A stretch of 64,000 bases of DNA from Zobellella iuensis (GTDB lineage: Bacteria; Pseudomonadota; Gammaproteobacteria; Enterobacterales; Aeromonadaceae), in assembly GCF_016746085.1 (NCBI RefSeq), contig NZ_JAERTZ010000025.1:186001-250000 (forward strand), given 5' to 3'. The notes under the pieces are model-generated. The model searched no databases. It was not told where the DNA came from and was given only the letters and a program-made list of their open reading frames with translations. How positions within the stretch are numbered: the first letter of the stretch is position 1; the number at the start of each line of letters is the position of its first letter. Made by a program: the position numbers and the translations under genes. Shown here in pieces: positions 40,895 to 47,833 of the stretch.

Positions 40895-42169
40895 TTATTC
40901 CGGCAGCGCTATGGGCAGGGTCTGGCCCAGGGCGTTGGCGACTAAGGTGTCGGCGTACCAGTCGATGAAGTTCACCACCCCGAACTCGTAGGTGGGTGAA
41001 TAGGGGCCCGGCTCGTAGGCGATGGAGTTGATGCCGCGCTGGTTCTCCTCGGCCAGGGTTCTGTCCTGATCGTTGGTGGCGTCCCACACCCGGCGCAGTT
41101 TCTCCACGTCGTAGTCCACCCCTTCCACCGCGTCCTTGTGCACCACCCACTTGGTGATCACCTTGGTCTGCTGGGGACCGACCGGGATCACCTGGAAGGT
41201 GATCAGGTGGTCGCCCTGGCCGTGGTTCCAGGAGTTGGGCAGGTGCAGTATGCGCAAGGATCCCAGATCCCGTTCCTTGACCCGGCCCAGCAGCTTCTGG
41301 CAGGCGGGGCTGCCGTCTATGGTCATGGCCACCTTGCCCTCGGCCAGGGGCATGCGCACCATGCGGTTGCGCAGGCCGAAGGAGATGTGCTCGTGGGGGA
41401 TGTTGTCGGCCTCCCACTCGGCCGCCTTGCGCGCCACATGGGCCTTGAAGGCGTCGCTGGCGCGGGGGTCGTTGGTGTCGTCCCACTCCAGCAGGGTGTT
41501 GAGCAGCTCCGGGTGGGAGCCGGCGCAGTGGTAGCATTCCCGGTTGTTCTCGAGCACCAGCTTCCAGTTGGCCTGCTCGATGATCTCGGACTGCACCGCC
41601 ACCTTGGCGTTTTCCAGGTCGTAGGGCTCCAGGTAGCGTTCCAGCTCGGCCAGGAAGCCGTCGATTTCCGGCGGGTTCTCCGCCAGGCTGATAAAGATGT
41701 AGCCGCCGGCGGTTTTGGTGTGCACCTGCTTGAGCGGGAAGTCGGCCTTGTCGAACTGGTCACCCATTTCGTTGCCGGCGTAGAGCAGCTGGCCGTCCAG
41801 CTCATAGGTCCACTGGTGGTAGGGGCACACCAGCTTGGCCACCTTGCCCTTTTTCGAGGTGCACAGGCGCGAGCCCCGGTGACGGCAGACGTTATGGAAG
41901 GCCTGCACCCCTTGCTTGTTGCGCACTATGGTGATGGGGTTGTTGCCCACTTCCAGGGTGATGAAGTTGCCCAGTTGAGGGATCTCGCAGGTCAGGCCCA
42001 CGTACAGCCATTCCTTGCAGAAGATCTGCTCCATGTCGGCGGCAAACACCTCGGCACTGTTGTAGCAGGCCTGGGGAAGGGAGTAGCCGGGACGACGTTG
42101 CTGCAACAGTTGTACGGTTTCCGCCAGTTTGGGGCTGGTGCCGATGACGGTGGTGTTGGTCTGCTCCAT
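40895..42169 (-). CDS. gbcA: Glycine betaine monooxygenase, Rieske oxygenase subunit
   Basis: Oxygenase component of the two-part enzyme that demethylates glycine betaine to dimethylglycine, releasing formaldehyde. The 424-residue protein has a Rieske [2Fe-2S] motif, CRHRGSRLC then CPYHQW (C-x-H ... C-x2-H, about 90-115), and a mononuclear iron site region around NNRECYHCAGSHPELL near 205-220. Homology could also fit stachydrine demethylases, but the divergent gbcB reductase and the betaine gene neighbourhood favour gbcA. The start MEQTNTTVIG at 42169 has AAGGAAG upstream. Confidence 0.9.
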   Translation of the reverse strand: MEQTNTTVIGTSPKLAETVQLLQQRRPGYSLPQACYNSAEVFAADMEQIFCKEWLYVGLTCEIPQLGNFITLEVGNNPITIVRNKQGVQAFHNVCRHRGSRLCTSKKGKVAKLVCPYHQWTYELDGQLLYAGNEMGDQFDKADFPLKQVHTKTAGGYIFISLAENPPEIDGFLAELERYLEPYDLENAKVAVQSEIIEQANWKLVLENNRECYHCAGSHPELLNTLLEWDDTNDPRASDAFKAHVARKAAEWEADNIPHEHISFGLRNRMVRMPLAEGKVAMTIDGSPACQKLLGRVKERDLGSLRILHLPNSWNHGQGDHLITFQVIPVGPQQTKVITKWVVHKDAVEGVDYDVEKLRRVWDATNDQDRTLAEENQRGINSIAYEPGPYSPTYEFGVVNFIDWYADTLVANALGQTLPIALPE

Positions 42170-42472
42170 CTGTATTGCTTCCTTTGCTGTGTTGAGGGAG
42201 TGGTGTGTCCCGGCCTTGTTGCTGGACTTCACCATTGGCCTTATTCTCTTCAAGGTTATCCGAGGTAGATTATCTGAAAACGACTCGCCCGAGGGGGTTT
42301 TCCGACCTGCCCGCCCCCGCCCTGCCCCGGCGCCGCCTATCCCTTGAGCAGAAGCGGGGCTGGCGGACATTTCCATGTCGTTTTTAAGCAACCGCCCGGG
42401 GCCAAACTGCTCAAGAATGCGAGCATAAGGACAAAGCGGGGACCCTTCCCCAGGCCCCACCGGAGGACAGCG

Positions 42473-43576
42473 ATGAATCAGGACTTTATTTCACCCATCA
42501 ATACCCAGACCTGGAGCAATGGTCGCCACCCGGTGCGCTGCGTACGCGTGATCCAGGAAACCTGGGACGTACGCACCTTCTGCTTTACCGCGGAAAGCCC
42601 GCTGCTGTTTTTCTTCAAGCCCGGTCAGTTCGTGACCCTGGAGCTGGAAATCGATGAGCAGATGGTGATGCGCAGCTACACCATCGCCTCCTCGCCGTCG
42701 GTGCCCTACAGCTTTTCCATTACCGTCAAGCGGGTGCCCGGCGGTGTGGTGTCCAACTGGCTGCACGACAACCTGAAGGAAGGCGACGCCCTGGCGGTGC
42801 ACGGCCCGGTGGGCAACTTCAACTGCATCGACTTTCCCAACGAGAAGGTGTTGCTGCTCTCCGGCGGCGTGGGCATCACCCCGGTGATGTCGATGGCGCG
42901 CTGGTGGTTCGACACCAATGCCGAGGTGGACATCCATTTCGTGCACAGCGCCCGCACGCCCAAGGATCTGGTGTACTACCGGGAGTTGCAGCACATGGAC
43001 TCGCGGCTGAACAATATCCACCTGAGCCTGATTTGCGAACGTACCGACATCGGTGAAACCTGGAGCGGCTACAAGGGCTACCTGAACAGCGCCATGCTGA
43101 GCCTGATCGCCCCCGACTTTATGGAGCGGGAAGTGTTCTGCTGCGGCCCGGGCCCCTACATGAAGGCGGTGCGCAACCTGCTGCAGCACGCCGGCTTCGA
43201 CATGGACCGCTACCACGAGGAAAGCTTCGGCGCCACCCCGGCGGATGTTATCGAGGACGTGGAGCATATGGCCCAGGAGGCCTCGGAGCTGGCCGAAGAA
43301 CTGGAGCACACCGAGCGGCTGACCGTCTCCTTCCTGGAGAGCGACCTGCAGGTGGACATACTGCCCGGCGAAACCCTGCACAGCGCCGCCGCCCAGGTGG
43401 GCCTGCATATTCCCAAGGCCTGCGGCATGGGCATCTGCGGCACCTGCAAGGTGAAGGTGACCAAGGGCGAGGTGGCCATGGAGCACAACGGCGGCATCAC
43501 CGACGACGACATCGCCGACGGCTATGTGCTGAGCTGCTGCAGCGTGCCCAGCGGAGACGTGGAGGTCGCGTTTTGA
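42473..43576 (+). CDS. gbcB: Glycine betaine monooxygenase, ferredoxin reductase subunit
   Basis: Electron-transfer partner of GbcA, 367 residues. An FAD-binding barrel (RSYTIASSPSVP near 70-81), an NAD-binding domain (LLSGGVGITPVMSMA near 125-139; CCGPGPYM near 225) and a C-terminal plant-type [2Fe-2S] domain (CGMGICGTCKVK with a later Cys, near 322-355) are in the expected order. GGAGG precedes the ATG at 42473. Divergent from gbcA across about 300 bp and followed by a terminator. Confidence 0.92.
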   Translation: MNQDFISPINTQTWSNGRHPVRCVRVIQETWDVRTFCFTAESPLLFFFKPGQFVTLELEIDEQMVMRSYTIASSPSVPYSFSITVKRVPGGVVSNWLHDNLKEGDALAVHGPVGNFNCIDFPNEKVLLLSGGVGITPVMSMARWWFDTNAEVDIHFVHSARTPKDLVYYRELQHMDSRLNNIHLSLICERTDIGETWSGYKGYLNSAMLSLIAPDFMEREVFCCGPGPYMKAVRNLLQHAGFDMDRYHEESFGATPADVIEDVEHMAQEASELAEELEHTERLTVSFLESDLQVDILPGETLHSAAAQVGLHIPKACGMGICGTCKVKVTKGEVAMEHNGGITDDDIADGYVLSCCSVPSGDVEVAF

Positions 43577-43624
43577 GTTAACGGATTACTTGGTCGAGGG
43601 GATCTTACTAGGTCCATCCACTTT

Positions 43625-43657
43625 GCCTGAGCCGAATAATAGGGCTCAGGCTTTTTT
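43625..43657 (+). terminator. Terminator of gbcB
   Basis: GCCTGAGCC / GGGCTCAGGC stem with an eight-base loop and six T residues, about 50 bp after the stop. Confidence 0.9.
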
Positions 43658-43689
43658 GCGTTGGGTAATATTCGTGGTCCCGGCCTGTG

Positions 43690-43843
43690 TCCCTCGCCCT
43701 GGATGCCCGCCTTCGCGGGCATGACGGTGTTGGTGTTACTCCCGCGCTCTTTTTCATCACTCCCGTGCCCCTTATCGTCACTCCCGCGCCCCTTATCGTC
43801 ACTCCCGCGCCCCTTATCGTCACTCCCGCGCAGGCGGGAGTCC
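43690..43843 (-). repeat. REP palindromes and 21-bp tandem array (first block)
   Basis: GATGCCCGCCTTCGCGGGCAT at 43701-43721 is followed by ACTCCCG-type units at 43738, 43759, 43780, 43801 and 43822 (period 21), the last being part of an intact palindrome ACTCCCGCGCAGGCGGGAGT. Read on the minus strand, the array extends from the GGGAGT arm of the palindrome, as at 34184. Confidence 0.9.
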
Positions 43844-43867
43844 ATGCATGTCTGCGGCCCGGCGCCG

Positions 43868-44014
43868 TGGTCCCGGCCGGTGCTCCCTGCCCTGGATGCC
43901 CGCCTTCGCGGGCATGACGGTGTTGGTGTTACTCCCGCGCCTCTTTCGCGACTTCCACGTCCCTTTCGCGACTCCTGCGCCTCTTTCGTCACTCCCGCGC
44001 AGGCGGGAGTCCAT
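43868..44014 (-). repeat. Duplicated REP segment and 20-bp tandem array (second block)
   Basis: About 70 bp (43868-43940) repeats 43676-43745 almost exactly. It is followed by units at 43931, 43951, 43971 and 43991 (period 20), ending in an intact ACTCCCGCGCAGGCGGGAGT palindrome at 43991-44010. The whole gap 43577-44103 otherwise contains only the two terminators. Confidence 0.9.
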
Positions 44015-44058
44015 AAGACTCAGCAAATCGAACGGATCATCCTCGCTACCCCAAATAC

Positions 44059-44084
44059 AAAAAGGGCCGCCGCAGCGACCCTTT
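44059..44084 (-). terminator. Terminator of the BCCT transporter gene
   Basis: On the minus strand, an AAAGGGTCGC/GCGGCCCTTT stem with one mismatch is followed by a T run; it begins 20 bp beyond the stop. Confidence 0.8.
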
Positions 44085-44103
44085 GGTAACACCCTTCCAA
44101 TCC

Positions 44104-45261
44104 TCAACCGGCCTTGGCGGGCACCTTTACCCCTTGCCCCAGGCCGCTGCACTGTTCCCGCCGCTGCCACAGCAGGCCGGCGATCAGGGCGTAGAGGAAG
44201 ATAACCACTGTGCCCACCCACTCAATCTTGAGCGGGGTGAACTGGAACAGCAGCACCAGGCCGAACATCAGCACCCAGTTGCCCGCCACATAGGCCGGCA
44301 GTCCGATCCGGCCCGGCTCCAGGTTCAGGTTGCTGGTGTAGAGGCGGATCAGGGAGTCGAGGGAGTTGATCACGAAGATAACCCCCACCACCACCATCGC
44401 CAGCTTGAGGGTGCCGCCGATGGCGATCGCCTCGCTGAAGTGCAGGTAGAGCACCGAGAACCAGATGGCGATGGGAATGGAAGGCACCACCAGCATGGCG
44501 ATGCACAGCTGCCAGGCCGGCAGGCCGCCGGCGAAGCGGGCTACAAACTGGCCGATCATAATGCTCCAGGAGAACCACCAGAACAGGTAGAAGGCGTGGT
44601 AATCGGTGATCGGGGTGACAAACTCATGGATGTTGGTGAAATACTCGCCGATGCCGGCCATGGTGCCGCCCAGGCCCGCCGGGCTGGCGCCCGAATTCCA
44701 CCACATGGTGCCGATCAACGCCAGGAACAGCCAGGTGGAGGCCACGCTCAGGAACTTGACGTAGCGCACGTCCGAGCTGGACCAGACCGCGCACAGCACC
44801 ACCAGGGCCACCAGGCCATAGCGCACCGCGGGCGTGATGCCTTCCACATAGTCGGGCAGGTAGCTCAGGAACAGGAAGCCGGTGAAGGCACAGGTGCCGA
44901 TAATCACCAGGTTATTGATAAGTTTGACGAAAGGGATTTCGAACAACTTGAGCCTGGGCTCGATCAGCACGAAGTAGAAGGTGGTCAGGAAGTAGAACAT
45001 CCACACCAGAAAGCCCCAGAAGCCGAACTCGATGGCGAGCGGATTGGCGAAGCCGTATTCGGGCTCGCTGGCATACACCGGGAATTCGGTCAGGGGGAAC
45101 ATCACTAGGCCCACGTCCAGGCCCGAGGTAAACAGAATAGCGATAAAGGTGAACAGCGAAGTGGGCATTTCACCCTTGCAGCGCAACTTGCCGAAACGCA
45201 GCAGAATAAAGACCGACGCTGCCAGCGTCAGCATTATGGCAGCAGATAACACCATCTCCAT
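44104..45261 (-). CDS. Short BCCT-family transporter (choline/betaine type)
   Basis: A 385-residue polytopic membrane protein with about ten predicted helices. The stretch AFYLFWWFSWSIMIGQFVARFAGG near 215-240 is a variant of the aromatic, Trp-rich signature of BCCT (betaine-carnitine-choline) carriers, where substrate is bound. It is shorter than typical BCCTs (480-700), lacking long terminal tails and two helices' worth of sequence. The Trp-rich signature is altered but recognisable. A BetI-like operator in its promoter and its place between gbc and pchP imply choline or betaine uptake. GAGG precedes ATG 45261. Confidence 0.75.
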   Translation of the reverse strand: MEMVLSAAIMLTLAASVFILLRFGKLRCKGEMPTSLFTFIAILFTSGLDVGLVMFPLTEFPVYASEPEYGFANPLAIEFGFWGFLVWMFYFLTTFYFVLIEPRLKLFEIPFVKLINNLVIIGTCAFTGFLFLSYLPDYVEGITPAVRYGLVALVVLCAVWSSSDVRYVKFLSVASTWLFLALIGTMWWNSGASPAGLGGTMAGIGEYFTNIHEFVTPITDYHAFYLFWWFSWSIMIGQFVARFAGGLPAWQLCIAMLVVPSIPIAIWFSVLYLHFSEAIAIGGTLKLAMVVVGVIFVINSLDSLIRLYTSNLNLEPGRIGLPAYVAGNWVLMFGLVLLFQFTPLKIEWVGTVVIFLYALIAGLLWQRREQCSGLGQGVKVPAKAG

Positions 45262-45395
45262 GGATACATTCCTCTTGTATTGGTTCCATCACTCGTAACG
45301 TGTTGTGCGTTAGCACCATGACCATCCACCATTCCTTGTTATGGTTGTCGCCCCTCTGGGGAGGCTTGTCGTTCACCTGTTGCCGGTGACTTTTT

Positions 45396-45409
45396 ATTGA
45401 ACGTTCAAT
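45396..45409. promoter_or_regulatory. Probable BetI operator upstream of the BCCT gene
   Basis: Perfect palindrome ATTGAACGTTCAAT, identical to the one before betI at 54575. It lies in the 383-bp divergent region between the BCCT gene and pchP, so it could control either or both. That region holds no gene. Confidence 0.75.
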
Positions 45410-45644
45410 CAACCCTAAATGTAAGCCGATGCTTCCATCATTGCACCATGAGTGCGACCCCAAAATACCTGGATGCGACATGGCGCCAAAAAAACTTCGT
45501 CCCCTAGCCAAAACGGGGTTCGAAAGAGGCTTGTCATAATCAGATAAATAGGAGTCGTTTGGAGATAAATTCTGTTCTATTTTCGCTCCTAGGCTGTTTT
45601 GTCCGGACCAGCGAGCCCGGCCAACCCACCCGAAGGAGAACCCG

Positions 45645-46709
45645 ATGATAAGGATAAGTCGTTGTATTTATGGAGCATTACTGGCAAGCGCCAGCCTCTT
45701 CGCCCAGGCCGAAACCGCCCTGAGCCACTGGCCCCAGGACGCTGCCCACCAGCTAAACGCCATGATCGCCGCCAACGCCAACCAGGGGGCCTATGCGGTG
45801 TTCGACATGGACAACACCAGCTATCAGTTTGATATCGAAGAATCTTTGCTGCCCTACCTGGAGATGAAAGGCCTGCTGACCCGGGAGACCATGGACGCGT
45901 CCCTCAAGCTCATCCCCTTCAAGGACACGGCGGAGCACCAGGAAAGCCTGAACAGTTACTACTACCGCCTGTGCGAGATCGACGATCTGGTGTGCTACCC
46001 CTGGGTGGCCCAGATCTTCTCCGGTTTTACCCTGGCCGAGCTCAAGGGCTTTGTGGACGAGGTCATGGCCCATGGCGAGCCCATCCCCATCCAGTATTAC
46101 GATGGCGACCAGGTGGTCGAGGGCCATGTCAGACCGCCGAAGATCTTCGCCGGCATGCAGCAGCTCTATAACCGGCTGCAGGAAAACGGCATCGAGGTGT
46201 ACGTGATGACGGCGGCCAGCGAGGAAATCGTGCGCATGATCGCGAGCGATCCCCAATACGGCTACAACGTCAAGCCGGAGAACGTTATCGGGGTGAACAT
46301 GCTGCTGAAAAACAGGGAGACCGGCGAACTGACCACTTCCCGTCTGCAGATCAAGGCCGGGGAATACGACCCCGAGGCCAACCTGCCGCTCGAGCTGACC
46401 CCCTACCTGATGAACCCCATGACCTGGTACGAAGGCAAGCTCGGCAGCATCATCGGCTGGATCGATCAGTGGCGCAAACCGGTGCTGGTGGCCGGCGACA
46501 CCTCCGGCTCCGACGGCTACATGCTGCTGAACGCCACCGACGTGGACAAGGGCGGCATCCGGCTGTGGGTGGACCGCAAGAGCAAGTACACCCAGCACAT
46601 CACCGACTGGGCGAAGGACGCCGCCACCACCCAGGCCAGACTGGGGCTGCCGGCCGACGCGGACAAGAACTGGATTATCGTTAAACCGGACGATATCCAC
46701 CAACAGTAA
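45645..46709 (+). CDS. pchP: Phosphorylcholine phosphatase (HAD family, periplasmic)
   Basis: A 354-residue HAD-superfamily phosphatase with a Sec signal peptide (about 1-22, cleaved after AQA). Motif I is [10 protein letters not shown] at about 51-60 with the DxD nucleophile pair; motif II is YVMTAAS near 188; the motif III/IV region is [14 protein letters not shown] near 283-296. These features match phosphorylcholine phosphatase as described in Pseudomonas, which frees choline from host or lipid-derived phosphocholine. The surrounding choline genes support the call. AAGGAG precedes the ATG. Confidence 0.85.
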   Translation: MIRISRCIYGALLASASLFAQAETALSHWPQDAAHQLNAMIAANANQGAYAVFDMDNTSYQFDIEESLLPYLEMKGLLTRETMDASLKLIPFKDTAEHQESLNSYYYRLCEIDDLVCYPWVAQIFSGFTLAELKGFVDEVMAHGEPIPIQYYDGDQVVEGHVRPPKIFAGMQQLYNRLQENGIEVYVMTAASEEIVRMIASDPQYGYNVKPENVIGVNMLLKNRETGELTTSRLQIKAGEYDPEANLPLELTPYLMNPMTWYEGKLGSIIGWIDQWRKPVLVAGDTSGSDGYMLLNATDVDKGGIRLWVDRKSKYTQHITDWAKDAATTQARLGLPADADKNWIIVKPDDIHQQ

Positions 46710-46738
46710 GCCACCTTCACAGGCAGTTCGACCCTACG

Positions 46739-47005
46739 GATGGAGGCGTCTGTAGGGTCGAATTTATTCGACCAAAACCCGGCGCCGGCGGCGGGATTGG
46801 TCCGTTGAAACGGACCCTACGGCCAACCCGGCGTCCGCCGTAGGGTCGAATTTATTCGACCGAACCACGGCGCCGGTGGCGGGATTGGTCCGTTGAAACG
46901 GACCCTACGGCCAACCCGGCGTCCGTCGTAGGGTCGAATTTATTCGACCAAAACCCGGCGCCGATGCTGATGTTGGTCGATTGAAATCGACCCTACGAGA
47001 CATGC
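46739..47005. repeat. 88-bp tandem repeat between pchP and fdhD
   Basis: Three copies of an 88-base unit, starting with GTAGGGTCGAATTTATTCG at 46752, 46840 and 46928. Each unit contains two palindromes: GGTCGAATTTATTCGACC and GGTCCGTTGAAACGGACC. It fills the 319-bp gap; no gene visible. Confidence 0.9.
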
Positions 47006-47028
47006 CGGGCGATATCGGCATGTCCCGG

Positions 47029-47820
47029 TCAGGTATAGATAACGCCGTCGCCCTGGCGGGCGAAGCCGATAAGGTTGAGCCCGGCGGCGCGGGCCTGCTC
47101 GATGGCGAGCGAGGTGGGGGCCGATACCGCCACCAGGGTGGCGGCGCCGAGCACGGCGCACTTGTGCACCATTTCATAGCTGGCCCGGCTGGTGACGATG
47201 ACGAAAGCCGGTGTGACCTGGAGGCGCGCCAGGGCGCCCACCAGTTTGTCGAGGGCGTTGTGCCGGCCCACGTCTTCCCGCGCCGCCAGCAGCTTCCCCT
47301 CCCCGTCGAACCCGGCCGCCGCGTGGGTGGCGCCGCTCTGGTAATGGAGCGGCTGCTGGTGACGGAGCTCGGCAAAGGCGCGGTCGATGATCGCCCGCGC
47401 CGGCACCGGACCCGGGCCGACCGGGCACACCGGCGCCACCGCCTCGGCCAGGGATTCGGTGCCGCACAGGCCGCAGCCGGTACGGCCACTCAGGCTGCGC
47501 CGCCGGGCCTTGAGCCGGAAGAAGCGCTCGGCGGCCAGCTCTATCTCCAGCCGCAGGCCCTTGGGGTCGGCGTTGACCTCCACCCCGTAGATCTGCCCAG
47601 GCCGCTCGACGATGCCCTCGGTCAGGCTGAACCCCAGGGCAAAGTCTTCCAGATCCAAGGGGCTTGCCATCATCACCGCGTGGGAGATGCCGTTGTACAC
47701 CAGGGCCACCGGCACCTCTTCCGCCACCCAGTCATGGCCCTGGCCGCCGCTGAGGCGGCCTACCCTGGCTTCCACCAGGCCGGGTTCGGGAGCCGAGGCT
47801 TTTGGTTTACCTTGTGCCAT
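47029..47820 (-). CDS. fdhD: Formate dehydrogenase accessory sulfurtransferase FdhD (FdsC)
   Basis: Transfers sulphur from IscS to the molybdenum cofactor of formate dehydrogenase, which needs a sulphido ligand for activity. The 263-residue protein carries GRTGCGLCGTES (the redox CxxC, near 107-118) and the REDVGRHNALDKL signature near 173. It follows the alpha-subunit gene by 13 bases in the same operon. Start at 47820 is chosen for GAGGAGG upstream. Confidence 0.95.
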   Translation of the reverse strand: MAQGKPKASAPEPGLVEARVGRLSGGQGHDWVAEEVPVALVYNGISHAVMMASPLDLEDFALGFSLTEGIVERPGQIYGVEVNADPKGLRLEIELAAERFFRLKARRRSLSGRTGCGLCGTESLAEAVAPVCPVGPGPVPARAIIDRAFAELRHQQPLHYQSGATHAAAGFDGEGKLLAAREDVGRHNALDKLVGALARLQVTPAFVIVTSRASYEMVHKCAVLGAATLVAVSAPTSLAIEQARAAGLNLIGFARQGDGVIYT

Positions 47821-47833
47821 GGGCTCGTCCTCC

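Noticed and set aside
42170-42460. N-terminal extension of gbcA to an ATG at 42460
   Set aside because: The extension is low-complexity and overlaps the gbcB promoter region; the start at 42169 has a ribosome site and matches Rieske oxygenase N-termini.
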